The notes under the pieces were generated by a model, which was not told the origin of the DNA, ran no database searches, and saw only the letters and a program-made list of their open reading frames with translations. Both the position numbers and the translations under genes were made by a program. A stretch of 64,000 nucleotides of DNA from Hippophae tibetana (taxonomy: Eukaryota; Streptophyta; Magnoliopsida; Rosales; Elaeagnaceae): positions 15,131,001-15,195,000 of the forward strand of contig CM072807.1 in NCBI GenBank assembly GCA_037013495.1. Direction: 5' to 3'. This document shows, in pieces, positions 46,700 through 58,851 of this stretch; positions within the stretch are counted from its first letter, which is position 1, and every line of letters starts with the position of its first letter.

Positions 46700-47613
46700 T
46701 CTTACCAGCTAAGCCCTAGATGGCTATAGGTCAGGCCTTATTTTTCAAAGTGAGCTAGAAGGTTTGACACCTTACAATGTCACTATAAATATAAAGATCC
46801 ATCCAACCCTCAAAATTTTTCAAATGTTCCAAAAGATCTTTGGTGCCATCAATATACCTATATTAGGTAATTTTAACTTGTTAAAAAATGGGACGACTAT
46901 AGTTTCTAGGGTTAACGGGGACTTTGTAGAGACTGCCAAGTCTAGGAGTCTACCTTGATTCAACCATTAGACCTCTTGTAATTTTTCAATAAATCTATCA
47001 ATGATAGGATGAGGAATAATTGGTACATAATCCTAGACCTTTGAACTATCATTTTCTACTGAGGTTACTTGATTAACATGGATGACTTGGATAGAATGTT
47101 CTTATTGATGTGCCTTAAATAGTTTTTCATAGGTCATAATGCATAAGAGCCCCTTGGACTAGTCCCAAACGATCCAGGGAAGACGACTGATGGGACTATG
47201 ACCTAGAGTCTAAGGATGGATGACGATGATTAGTAGATACAGTATGGTTGGCCATAAGACTAGGGTCTTAATATTGATATTCAACTTTCCAGGTAATCCA
47301 TGGATGGTATATTTATGTCCTTGAACACTTTGGACATTGGAAGATGCCTCAGGAATATCTTCTGGGACAACAACTTGTCCAGGAACCTAAGGTCCTGATA
47401 GATGCTTCAAGATGGCATGGAGTATATTTTTCATAATGTCCAAGCAGGCTCGATTTTGATCTTGCTTACTTTTTTTAGTTTGCTAGATCATTGTAGATGG
47501 GTAGGTCCAAGGCTAGCACCTATATTTTAGGCAAGCTATGGTAAACCTAGAAAGATGGTTTGCTAGTTGTAGGTTGGACCTCTTGACTAGTTGTCATAGT
47601 CTGAGAGGGGGAG
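46700..47613 (-). pseudogene. Element T gag relic
   Basis: Minus strand at about 46890-46750 reads FFNKLKLPNIG, then after a one-base shift GTKDLLEHLKNFEGWMDLYI and VRCQTF. This matches the retrotransposon gag core of Tat-type gypsy elements (P..FK.P....YDGT.DP.DHL..F..WM, then CR.F). Upstream (46990-47600) is a degraded N-terminal part. It is cut at 47614 by element G. Confidence 0.65.
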
Positions 47614-50318
47614 TGACAAGTCTACAAAAGTAGAGTTATTTGACCACTTATGAACCACTTATTTTCCTTGTTTTTTAAAAAATATCATGAACAAGTTTAA
47701 TTTGTCTTTAATAATGCAATGTGTGTGAAAATATATCAAATGAAAAAAAAAAGAAAAAATTAGGAAAAATACAAGATCATCAGGATAGATTGATCTAGAC
47801 ATATGTAGATCAATTGAAGGTTTATCACAAAATCAATTGAAAATGCATTATATCAATAGACGGTTCATCACTTGATCCATCAAGAATAAGCTCGAATGAT
47901 AGAGTGGTAAATATTTTAATGTATCAGCCTTAAATTGAACCCAATTTTTAATCTCAGCCTTGGGATCAAAGTAATATGAATCCTAACCTAATGAGGATCA
48001 ATTTTAGCCTATTTAAAGCACCATATAGAGGTCATAAACAACACATAATTAAGAATTACAAAACCCTAGCAACTGCTAAGAAGAGAGAAATAGAGAAAAA
48101 GTTCAACAAGAGATTAAATGAGACACAACTTTGTGAAGGATTCAAGATAAGGTTAGTGCTATAAATCAAGAGATTGAGTGTATCTCTTATTCTTCTCATT
48201 TCTTTATCAATTTTATTGTCTTTCTTTATGAAAAATATGAGCTTTAAGAACATAATTATGTGTAGCTAATTTATTAATCTACATGTCTTATGAACCCAAT
48301 TGTCTACATATAATATATAATATTTTATCCCAATTGTTATTGCAATTCAATTATATTATTTAATTTTACGTTTATCCTTTTAGTTGTTTGGCCAAAAATT
48401 TATTTATAAAGACCATAAATAGATTTTAAAAAATTATTTAATTTTTTGTCTTTATTAAATAACATGTATAGTATATAGGTAGAGATGTATGATTCTTATG
48501 TGTGTGATCTATAATTGATGAACTTAATGAGCAGTATGCAATCTAATTGACATGAGAGTTAATTAGGTTAATTACTATTTAGTGTGTAGTGTTATTAAGG
48601 GATGAATGTATGTTAGGTTAGATTCAATTGATCATATAATTTATTGGTGATTATATTGGAGGAAATTTAGTGAATCATATATTAGAAAATCGAGAAATTA
48701 AAGATTCTTGCATCGTTTTCTCATATATCTTTGTGGCTGTTCAGTCTTGCAATTTTTTAGTTTTTGTATTTTGTTCAAATAATATTCATAATAATTACAT
48801 AGGTACTAGGTTATAAGTTACATGATAAGAGTCAAATTATTGCATTTTTGTTATGATTTAAATGTTGATATTTGTGTGAAAATTGCGTTTATTTGATTAT
48901 TTAATCCACAAATGTCATTTCATGGGTATTTCATTTTTAAAGAGCAATTTCAGGTAAAATCATGATTTTGGAGAAGTTTGGGACAAAGTTCAATGATCGG
49001 GATTGAGTGAAAATAAAAATAAAATAAAGTTTCAAAATTTAGAACTCCCGCCGCCGGCTAGATTATTCTCGCCGCCGGCGAAAATCCTACGGAAAGCTGG
49101 GCAAAAATCTTCCCGAGAGCACAAATTTTGGAAAATTCATCTCGCCGCCGGCCAAATGCATCTAGCCGCCGGCCATATTAATTTGGCAGCCGGCCAAAAT
49201 CGGAAAACCAAAATTTATTTTCCAAAAATCTCGCCGTGGCGAGAATAATGTCACCGCCGGCGAGTTTCGTCCGAAAACACATTTTTTTGGTTGTTTTGTT
49301 CCAAATTACCCCCAAAACCATAGATCTATATATACAATATGATGGAGAAAGGGGACACGGTAGAAAGGGGAGTTCAAAGCCATTTTTGGAGGAGAGAAAG
49401 AAATTTTGGAGAAACTTGAAGGGTCTTGACCATTGTTGCTACCAAGTCTTCATCTCTTCTCGTTAGCTTTTATATTCTGAAATTTGTTCAGTTTTGTTAT
49501 TCATGGATTCAATTGAAATAATGGTTGTTCTTATTTCCGTTATGAACTAATTCGTTTTTGCTAAGGCTATGATGTAGTTAAATCAAGGAAATCTGATTTC
49601 TTTTGTTATTGTTATATGAATTCATGGTTATCAAGTTGAGTATTTATTTCCATGCTTAATGCTTTTAAATTTCTGATCAAGATTTAGATGATTTGTTGCA
49701 TTATATTGAGACCGAGAGGAGATGTGTAATGAATGCTTCTTGTGATAAATACCTTATGTTGAATGCGAGTTTGACACCTAATGCATGATGTATGTGGTTA
49801 TTCTAGAAATTCCATAAATCGTAATGTGCTTATTTGTGATTAAATCTTCATAGAAATATAGTTGGTTTTCATAGATAAGTAATTCTAATATAACTTGAAA
49901 GAGAGTATTAGATAAGTTTGGGTTTTTTAACCATCACTTTTAGCTTTGATTCTCATATAACATGACTTGAAATCGGATTGAATTGATTTAGCGAAATCAA
50001 ATTCCTTAGCGTTTTTAATCATTTGTGAACAACATTAAATTTTGTTATTTGCGTTTAGTTTTATGTTAATTTGTTTTTAAAACAATTTCAACAATTCGGT
50101 TTTCAAATAAAATTAGGGTTAGTCAATTTCGGTACTTAGTAACGCCATTCCTTGTGGGTTCGATATCCGTACTTTTTGTACACTTTATTACTTGAACGAT
50201 TCGTACACTTGCGAAAATAAGCATCATTACACAACTTCTTATAAGATCAATATCTATACTTAGGTACATTATATTACTTGCACGACCTGTATACTTACGT
50301 ATTGCATCGTATTGATTA
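47614..50318 (+). mobile_element. 5' LTR of element G (interrupted)
   Basis: Starts TGACAAGTCTAC. It matches the 3' LTR through GTAGAGTTATTTGACCAC, AAACAACACAYAAWTAA, AAGAGAGAAATAGAGAAAAAG, CTTTAAGAACATAATTAT and GGTTATAAGTTACAT, up to the solo LTR at 48823. It then resumes at 50232 with ATCAATATCTATACTTAGGT and ends near 50318, before the PBS. Confidence 0.8.
48818..50231 (+). mobile_element. Solo LTR inside the G 5' LTR, TSD TTACA
   Basis: 48823-50226 (1,404 bp) runs TGATAAGAGTC...AAATAAGCATCA and is flanked by perfect TTACA at 48818-48822 and 50227-50231. The orthologous site in the G 3' LTR (about 58765) is empty. A GC-rich patch at 49045-49265 repeats GCCGCCGGC(C/G)A about seven times in otherwise AT-rich DNA. 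A solo LTR results from recombination between the two LTRs of one element. Orientation is inferred from the CTTGCG end resembling other gypsy LTR 3' ends. Confidence 0.88.
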
Positions 50319-50323
50319 AGTTT

Positions 50324-50341
50324 TGTCGCCATTGTCAACGA
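50324..50341 (+). other. Degenerate primer-binding site of element G
   Basis: TGTCGCCATTGTCAACGA at the expected place, a decayed form of the tRNA-Asp-type site. Confidence 0.6.
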
Positions 50342-50519
50342 GTTAATTACTTATAATAGATATCAATAATGATTATTATTGTACTAGTTTAGACCTTTTG
50401 ATTATTGTTTTAGTTTTTTTGTTGTTTTCCCACGTTGATAGGTGAAAGTCTTGTTCCTTTTGATCTATAAATAGAGAGAACTTTAATTCGCTTAAGAAGG
50501 GAATGATTAACATAAGATC

Positions 50520-51940
50520 AATAAGAGGTTATGGAAGAACAAGGGGATCAATGAGCTATTATGGTCCATAAACCTTTAAGGAATTTTGTAGTCCCAAAGT
50601 GGATAGAGCCTAATCATCTATCAATAGATTGTAAATAAATGCTAACAACTTCGAACTTAAGCTAGGAATCATTCAAATGGTAAAGAAAATTAGTTCGGAA
50701 GGTAAGTCAATGATGATCCAAATCTTCACTTTCATTCCTAGAAATATGTGAACCTTCAAGATGAATCGTGTATTTGATGATGCAATTCATATTTGCTTTT
50801 TTCCTTTCTAATTGAGAGACAAAGCTAAGACATGGTTATAGTTATTACATGGGATCAATTAGCTCAGACATTCTTGGAAAAATACTTTCCACCTTCAAAA
50901 ACAGCTAATAGAAACAAAATCACTTATTTTTAGTAATTTGAAAGAGAATTACTTTATAAAGCTTAGGAATGCTATAAAAAACTATTAAGATGATACCCAC
51001 ACCATAGTCTTCCTACTTGGTTGAAAGTGAAAATATTCTATAATGGATTAATGGGGTAGCCAAGGACTATAAGTGATGTTATAGTTGGAGGAGATTTAAT
51101 GAGTAAAACTGAAAAGGAATCATTTGCATTACTTGATGAGATGGCATCTAACAATTTCCAATTGTCTGTGGAAAGGCTAAACCTAAAGAGAATGGCTGCA
51201 GTAGTAGATGTAAACACCATAGAAGCATTGCAAGTTCAAACAAGGTTTATCTAAGAAGTTAGATGGTAGCAGTGTGGGGATAAATATGGTACAAAGCCCG
51301 TTTATGGTGTGCACTTATTACAATGGATCACATTTTACGAAGGCATATGGGAATCTTTCTAAAATAGTAAACTAAATCAATAATCAAAACCATCAGGGAA
51401 ACCTATACTCAAACATGTATGACCCAGGATGGAGAAACCACCCAAATTTCTCATGGAACAATAATAAAAATCTAGGTGATAATCAATTGAACCATCAACC
51501 TTTCCAACCACTAGGTTTTTAACAATCACAAGCCTAGGAATGATGAAAGACTTTATCCATTCTGTAAATACAAAAGTGGATCACATAGAGTCCACTCATG
51601 GGATTTCTATCCAAAACTTGGAGATTCAAATAGGGAAACTATCCCAAACCATAAGTCAAAGGCCTTAAGGTAACCTTCTAAATAACATAAAAATTAATTC
51701 AAAAGGAGAAGGTTAGGAGAATTGTAAAGCAATAACCATGAGGAGTGGTAAAACCTTAAAAGAGAGTACTAAAATGGAAGTGATTCAATTAAAGAAGAGA
51801 AACCTCTACAAACCCATTATTCCCTTCCCTCAAAGACCCCAGAAGCAAAAATTAGACAATCATTTTTCAAAATTCCTAAATGTCTTCAAGAAGCTGCACA
51901 TAAACATACCATTTGTAGATGCACTTGAATAGATGCCTTC
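50520..51940 (+). pseudogene. Element G gag, Athila-type
   Basis: Plus frames give NNFELKLGIIQMVKKI, DDAIHICFFPF, LRDKAKTWL, a frame loss, KIFYNGLMG-like, KTEKESFALLDEMASNNFQL and SVERLNLKRMAAVVDVNTIE. These are the core and C-terminal part of Athila gag. A later open piece (51738-51932) has MRSGKTLKES and RNLYKPIIPFPQR, the gag-protease linker. Many stops. Confidence 0.75.
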
Positions 51941-52029
51941 ATATGCCAAATTCATGAAGGAATCACTATCCAAGAAAAAAAGCCTTGGATCTAATGAGAC
52001 AGTAATCTTAACTAAAGGTTGTAGTGCCA

Positions 52030-52700
52030 CCCTTGAGAGAAAACTACCATAAAAGCTTAGAGATTCGGGTAGCTCTGAAATCCCTTGCACAATTGAGAAT
52101 ATACATTTTAGAAAGGAATTATTTGACTTAGGTGCAAGCATTAACCTTATGTAACTATTTATTTTCAAGAGATTGGTGGTTGGTGAAGCCAAACTTACTT
52201 CAATAACATTGCAAATGGTAGATAGGTGAATCAAGTGACCCGAGATATGGTAGAAGATGTTTTAGTAAAAGTGGACAAGTTTATCTTTCTAACAAATTTC
52301 ATTGTACAAGACATGGATGAGGACTACGAGATTCCTATCAAACTTGGTCATCCATTATTAGCAATCAAAAGAGCACTCATTAATGTACAAAAAGTGAGCT
52401 CACAATGAGAGTGTAGGATGAACATGTAACATTTAATGTTTTTAACGTAATTAAATTTCCTGATATTGTTACTACTAGTGATTGCTTTAAGATAGAAATT
52501 ATTGATGAACTAGCTAATGATGTACTTCATAATATATGCCCTAGTGATACTTTAGAATATATGCTTGTTAATTCTGTGAACACATATATTGTTAAACACC
52601 GTGGCAGTCACTTAGGAACACACATTCATGATAATAATTTAACTAAATCTATTGAACCATCCATATTCAAGACTTTGACACATGATGCTATAAACGATGA
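52030..52700 (+). pseudogene. Element G protease region
   Basis: Reads ELFDLGASINLM at about 52122-52157. D-L-G-A is the active-site form seen in Athila-type retropepsins. A stop follows directly, then a new frame (52226-52408) with VLVKVDKFIFLTNFIVQDMD and YEIPIKLGHPLLAI, the conserved protease end. Acidic linker frames continue to about 52700. Confidence 0.75.
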
Positions 52701-52859
52701 AGTAGATTCATGAGAAAACAAAAAATATTTTAATCTACAATTGTAGAATCAGTGATGCAAGTTGATATTGTTAACTATGTGAAATATTTGGAGGCTACAT
52801 CTCCCATGTGTATATCTAATGCTATTGTGAAGTGTCATGAGATAGGTTCTAAATTCAAG

Positions 52860-53290
52860 CCATCCATTGAGAGGGCCACCAGATTTTGAACTCAAACCTT
52901 TTTCCTACCATCCCCAATCAAATGGGTAAGCAAAAGTGTTTAATATATAGGTAAAAAGAATGCTACAAATAAATAAATTGGATAAGCTATGGTAAAATGC
53001 TTATGATAATGCCAAACTTTATAAAAATAAAGCAAAATGATGGCATGATAAGAAAATTGTGTACCATGTTATTGAATTGGGATAGACAATGTTACTGAAA
53101 AACTCAAGATTTAATTTATTTCTAGACACACCTAAGAGTAGATGGTCAGGTCTATTCATCATTACTAAGATAACGAACCATGGAGCCATTGAATTGGAAA
53201 ACAAAAAAAGAGTGGTTTATGGTTAATGGGAATAAAGTAAAGAACTATCTTGGAGACCAATTGCCAAATGAAAATTTCATGATGACCATG
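52860..53290 (+). pseudogene. Element G integrase C-terminal remnant
   Basis: Frames give KRMLQINKLDKLW, YDNAKLYKNKAK, WHDKKIVYHV, NSRFNLFLDTPKSRWSGLFI and TKITNHGAIELENK, the end of gypsy integrase including the chromodomain-less GPF.V-type block. It directly follows protease-side sequence, so RT, RNase H and the integrase core are deleted. Confidence 0.75.
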
Positions 53291-53696
53291 GTGGATGCAC
53301 CTTAGGAACTGATATGAATGTCTATCTAAGGATGTTAAATGTGACTCTAGTTGGTAAGCAATCCAATGTTAATTTACTTATATGTTTTTTGTTCTGTAGG
53401 TGAATAAATGTGGAGGGCAATGACACAACAAAGATTGAGCAGTTTCAATGATAGATGTGGTGTACTAAGGATAAGGAAGTTTTCTTTTCTTTTACTCTTT
53501 TTCATATTCACATATGCATACTGGGAGGGAGGGAACTTCGTTCTCTACTTTAGTCTTTAGTATTTATTTTCATTTTTAGGATATTTTTGATAATGATTTG
53601 GGTAAAATTGATGAATACATGGAAAATAAATGCAAGCATATTTGATATGAAATATATGTACCTATTGATAGAATTGGTTTTCATGACTAGGATAAG

Positions 53697-53701
53697 GAAT
53701 G
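53697..53701. repeat. Target-site duplication GAATG (left of D/E)
   Basis: GAATG precedes the composite element, and the identical GAATG follows it at 56544-56548. Confidence 0.85.
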
Positions 53702-53975
53702 TGATGAGTGCTCAAAAAGCACTAAAATAACCATGATTTTATGCACATTAATTGATTAAATATATATATATTTATATGTTTTATCATATATTTATATATA
53801 TTTGTCTTTTTCGGAATCACGGGTATTTTTATTGTTTTTCAGGTATTTTGGCTTAAAAACGCAACTTAAAGACTCAAAGAGGAATACTGGAAGCAATACA
53901 TCACAAATATATTAATAAATAAATGGGAAAGGTCAACAAATATGGAAAAATTAGAAAAAATTGGTCAAAAAGGAA
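53702..53975 (+). mobile_element. D: first 274 bp of LTR, plus orientation
   Basis: Matches 35761-36050, then switches strand around an AAAAAATGTTAAAAAAATGT run that is present in both orientations of the LTR. This suggests a microhomology-mediated join. Confidence 0.8.
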
Positions 53976-54484
53976 AAAAATGTTAAAAAAATGTAAAAAC
54001 GCAGAATGGAATTGCTGAGGTCATTGATGACGTCAACATGATGTCATAGGCGGCTGCACGTGAAAAATGGGGTGAAACGGGCATCGGTGCGCGCGGATTG
54101 GGAGACAGGTGCGCGCGGGACTGGACTTGGGCGTGTGAGGCTGGGCACTGGCGCGCGCGGCTGGGCAGCTGCGCGACGGGGCGGCACGTTTTTCTTCTTT
54201 TTGACATTTTTGACCTTTTTGACCCATTTTGTCCAATTTTTCCATATTTGTTGACCTTTCCCATTTATTTATTAATATATTTGTGATGTATTGCTTCCAG
54301 TATTCCTATTTGAGTCTTTAAGTTGCGTTTTTAAGCCAAAATACCTGAAAAACAATAAAAATACCCGTGATTCCGAAAAAGACAAATATATATAAATATA
54401 TGATAAAACATATATATATATATATATATAATCAATTAATGTGCATAAAATCATGGTTATTATAGAGTTTTTTGAGCACTCATC
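53976..54484 (-). mobile_element. Inverted U3 part of LTR (3' LTR remnant of E)
   Basis: Contains TGACGTCA (54028-54035) and the GC island on the minus strand and ends GAGCACTCATCA at 54484. On the coding (minus) strand it starts at the LTR 5' end, directly after the PPT. Confidence 0.8.
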
Positions 54485-54500
54485 ACAACCCCGAACTAGC
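54485..54500 (-). other. Polypurine tract of element E
   Basis: CAACCCCGAACTAGCT on the plus strand, i.e. AGTTCGGGGTTG on the coding strand, directly before the LTR start TGATGAG. It shows what the family's PPT looks like and identifies the inverted segment in copy B. Confidence 0.7.
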
Positions 54501-54666
54501 TTCTTGCTAGTCCCTTAGCAAGAGAAGCAATAAAAACTAAAAATTAAACTATGATAAATCACTTTCGTGGATTGAAACGGTTGCATTTAGCCTATGGGTT
54601 CAAACACTCATACTATTTTATATGCGAAAGAGTTGATGTATAGAAATGAACTAATATGTTCGCATA

Positions 54667-56543
54667 TGCATCGCCGATTCTTGCCAATACTTTGGTTTTA
54701 ATATTTATAAAACTCTCGCAAGTGCACGAATCATTTCGAAGAAAATGATAAGTATACTCCCAAGGTCGATCTAAGGAAGGAATGTATGTGATTTTTAATT
54801 TATTACTCAAACTTTTAAAAACGAAATTAAATCCTAAACATCCTGTCACGATATTTTGGGTTTTTGTGTTTAATCTAGATACATAAAAATAAACATAGAT
54901 TCAATAAAAATTTATGCAAATTTTATCATTTATAATGGAGGAGTATTTATGGATATAATAACTAAGTTAATTATGCTTGCTCATATTATTTAGGTTATTA
55001 AAGAGTTGAATTGATATTTATTGATTCTCCCTTTTTTGTATGAATACCACCTTTGGTGGGGTTAGATATTCTTTGTTAACTAAACAAATCAATTAACACC
55101 TATGGGTGGGGTTGATAACTAATTTTCTTAATTAAATTAATTCCTTTTTCTAAGAGATTGAAAATGAACCATTTAAATGCCACCTTTGGTGGGGTTAGAC
55201 AATTTAAACTTTATTCAAGGTGTCCAAATTAAACCTAAGAATTTAGTTATCCGAGTACTAACTTTCAAGTTTTAAAACCACTACTGAAAACATGTTGTCA
55301 ATACATTTTCAGATAATAATTCTTATAAAAAAATTTGAAATAGAGCTTCACTCTAACTACCGGGCTATTGTACCAATAAATAAAAGAGCACTACTCTAAA
55401 TCAGACCAGATAACTAAACCTTAAAATCTAATTTTCAGGTTTAAGTTTGTAATGAAAAATAATATATTTATCTCTAACATTCTTAATATAAAATCTTGAA
55501 TAAAAACAAAATCAATTCATTATAGAGATTTTTACCTATTTAATATTTCACAAGCATAACAACGTTATTATTACATCATGTTTACTAAACAGCCAGCACA
55601 GTTAAATTTAATCACAGAAAAATTAAATATAACATGTAAGAATAAAGCATAAAAAATAACTCTAAAGAAAATAAAATCCTTACAGAACTTCGACGCTATT
55701 CCCGTTGCTGGAAAACGTCCAAGCGGAATTTGCACTTCAATTTATTGAATCAAAAAGCTAAAAAATTACAAAAACATAACTAGTTCTTCCCAAAAAGGGA
55801 AGAACTCTAAAACTAAGAGAAATTAACTAAGAAAAGCTAAAAACTAAGAAAAACTAAAGAAAACTAAAAATCTAAGAAAAGAGAGAAAGAAAGAGAGAAA
55901 AGAATGTATTTTTAGGTGTATTTTAGAAGTGAAGGGAATGAGGGTATTTATAGGTGAGGATGGAGAGAAAAAGTGAGTGAAAAAATGTTAAAAAAATGTA
56001 AAAACGCGGAATGGAATTGCTGAGGTCATTGATGATGTCAACATGACGTCATGGGGCAACTGCACGTGAAAAATGGGGCGAAACGGGCGTCGGTGCGTGC
56101 GGAGGGCAGTTGGGCACGCTTGGATGGGCTGGTGCTGCGCGCAGGGGCGCGCGCGTGAACAGTAGTAGTGCGCTGGGGCGTGCGCAGATTGGGAGGTAGG
56201 CGCGCGCGGGACTGAGCTTGGGCGCGCGTGGCTGGACGTTGGCGCGCGCGGGACTGGGCGCACGGCTGGGCAGCTGCGCGACGCGGCGACGCGTTTTTCT
56301 CCTTTTTGTTGACCTTTCCCATTTATTTATTAATATATTTGTGATGTATTGCTTCCAGTATTATTCTTTGAGTCTTTAAGTTACGTTTTTAAGCCAAAAT
56401 ACCTGAAAAACAATAAAAATACCCGTGATTCCAAAAAAGACAAATTTATATAAATATATGATTAAAGATATAAATATATATATTTTTAATTAATTAATGT
56501 GCATAAAATCATAGTAATTTTAGTGCTTTTTGAGCACTCATCA
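54667..56543 (-). mobile_element. LTR E (minus), lacking its last ~15 bp
   Basis: 1,877 bp with the three hairpin boxes (55047-55200), TATTTATAGGTG at about 55946, TGACGTCA at 56044-56051, the GC island, and the GTGCTTTTTGAGCACTCATCA end. The interior side starts at GCATCGCCGATTCTTGCC, missing the LTR terminus TGATGAGCGAAAACT. It is joined to interior sequence CTAATATGTTCGCATAT also seen at 21980 in copy B. Confidence 0.88.
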
Positions 56544-57646
56544 GAATGTAACATACTCATTAAGATACTTACATTAATCATGTGATATGTTTTCTAGTTT
56601 GATTGAATTGATTCATATATTTATGCACATATTCATGATTGATTTTGGTGTTCTTATTAGGAGCAAATTTGGGGTGAGTTATGCTAGTTGATGATGTCTA
56701 TCATATTTTAAAATCTATTTGATAATCCCTTGAGGTAACATTCTAAATTATATTTGGCTTGAAAAATTATTTAGGGCTTTATTAGATCAATTGAGTCTTT
56801 CAAGCTAATTATTATTTATGCTCTTAGTCACCCTTTTGAGCCTTACTAAGAATTATTCATATCTCTAAGCCGCATTTTTAGCCTAATCATTAAGAATTAC
56901 ATTTACCCTTACACTTTTCGTGTATGAAAAATGCAATCATGTGCTATGCATAGAGCAAGGTGAAATGTAATGCACCCTACTTCTTTACATCTACAAAAAA
57001 AAACTCACAATTACCCCTCTAAACAAAAACAATAAAATTAAAAATAAGTTTGAGGGTGTTGTGAGGCTAAAACAAAATAAGAAAGTGGAGAATATATGTG
57101 GAATAAAAAGAATGAAAACAATGGTAAGATAGGATGCATAAAAATATCAAATGAAGGCTCAATTGAAGTTATATATTATGTGACAAACTAAAAGAGAGCT
57201 ACGGTGTGGAAAAAACCTAAATATATCCATTTATCTGCCCTCTCCTAAGCCTTAAACTACAAGCATGTAAAGTCCTATTGATTTTCAGCTAAGTCCATAT
57301 TTACATTAGTAGAGAGGGGCGTGAAGATAGACCTATGAAACCTTCTCTAAGACTTAATTGATTAGTATGCTTATATAAGTCAATTTTATGAGTGCACTGG
57401 ATGGTATTTTGCAACATACACACGAATCAATTAATCAAAAATCTTACATATCCTTGTATTAATGGAACATTGATTGATGGATATATGAACTTCTTTGTTA
57501 TAGAATTGTACGACTTTTGAAGGGATGGTTTTTGCTTAACATGCATGTATTAATATATATATATTTATAAATGTGCTGCCCCTATCATTTTAGAAAGTTA
57601 GACTTGCCTTTGCTTGCAGGCAAGCCAAGACTTAAGTTTAGGTGTG
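56544..57646 (+). mobile_element. 3' internal region of element G
   Basis: Noncoding 3' part. GGAGCAAATTTGGGGTGAG (about 56661), AATTAAAAATAAGTTTGAGGGTG (about 57035) and CTTAAGTTTAGGTGTG just before the 3' LTR are PPT-like purine runs usual in this part of Athila-type elements. Confidence 0.55.
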
Positions 57647-58851
57647 TGATAACTCTATGAAAGTAGAGTTATTTAACCACTTTTGAACCAATTGTTTGTC
57701 TTTTTTTGCTTAAAAGATCACAAACAAGCTTAATTTGTGTTTAATATGGCAATGTAGGTAAAAATATATCAAACGGATCAAAAATACACAAAAAATAGAA
57801 TAAATATAGAATTATCAAGGTAGATTGATCAATAAGGGAGTAGATTGATAGAGGATTCATCCCTCAATCGATCGGGTGGTAATGATTTTAATGCATTAAC
57901 CTTAAATTGAATTCTAACTGACCAAAGTAATACAAATCCTAATCTAATAAGAATTAATTTTAACCTATTTAGAGCACCATAGGGAGGTTATAAACAACAC
58001 ACAAATAATAATTACAAAACCTTAGCAGCTACCAAAAAGAGAGAAATAGAGAAAAAGTTCCATATGATATTAAAGGAGATATAACCTTGTAAAGGATTCA
58101 AGAGAAGATTAGTGCTACAAATCAAAAGATTGAGTGTATCTCTTATTATTCTTCTTTCTTTATCAATTTTATTGTCTTTCTTTATGAAAAATTTGAGCTT
58201 TAAGAACATAATTATATCTAGCTAATTTATTAATCTAAGGGTCATATGAATCCAATTTTTTACATATGATGATATAATATTTTACCCCAATTATTATTAC
58301 AATTCAATTATATTATTTAATTTGACTTTTATGCTATTAATTGTTTGGCCAAAAATTGATCTATAGAGGTAATTAAATAAATTTGAGTGAATTATTTAAT
58401 TGTTTGTCTTGATTAATTAACATGCATAGTTTTGGACAAAGATGTATGATTCTTATGTGTATGATCTATAATTGATAAACTTAATGAATAGTATGTAATC
58501 TAATTGATATGAGAGAGGAATGCATGCTAGGTTAAATTCAATTGATCATATAATTGATTGATGATTATATTGGAGGAAATTTTAGTGATTCACATGTTAG
58601 GAAATTGGAGGATTAAAAATTTCTATATTGTTTGCTCATATATCTTTGTGGTTATTGAGTCTTGCGATTTAAAATTAGTTGTCATATATCTTTTATTTTT
58701 TATAATTTTCTATTATCCAAATAGTATTCGTAATAATTATACTGGCACTCGGTTATAAGTTACATAGCTCCCTATTGGATCGATATCCGTATTTAGGTAC
58801 ATTGTATTACTTGTATGACCCATATACTTATAGATTGCATCGTTGTTCATA
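57647..58851 (+). mobile_element. 3' LTR of element G
   Basis: About 1,205 bp, TGATAACTCTATG to about TTGTTCATA, matching the two parts of the 5' LTR. The site of the solo-LTR insertion is uninterrupted here (GTTACATAGCTCCC). Confidence 0.8.

Larger units (their letters stand above)
53702..56543 (-). mobile_element. Composite TGATGAG element D/E with inverted ends
   Basis: Begins TGATGAGTGCTCAAAAAGCA (LTR 5' end, plus) and ends TGCTTTTTGAGCACTCATCA (LTR 5' end, minus), within perfect GAATG TSDs. Order: plus LTR piece 53702-53975, minus LTR piece about 53976-54484, PPT and interior scrap 54485-54666, minus LTR 54667-56543. No coding sequence. Its ends are inverted repeats of each other and not the TG...CA pair of direct LTRs. 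Confidence 0.85.
47614..58851 (+). mobile_element. Gypsy element G (plus, Athila-like), internally deleted
   Basis: 5' LTR 47614-50318 (with a solo LTR inside), PBS-like TGTCGCCATTGTCAACGA at 50324-50341, gag, protease and the integrase end, then composite D/E, then the 3' LTR 57647-58851. RT, RNase H and most of integrase are gone. No certain TSD was found. Confidence 0.75.

Noticed and set aside
49003-49466. Frames with LAAGQ repeats
   Set aside because: They arise from the GCCGCCGGC patch of the solo LTR. No protein family fits and the frame is closed by the LTR.
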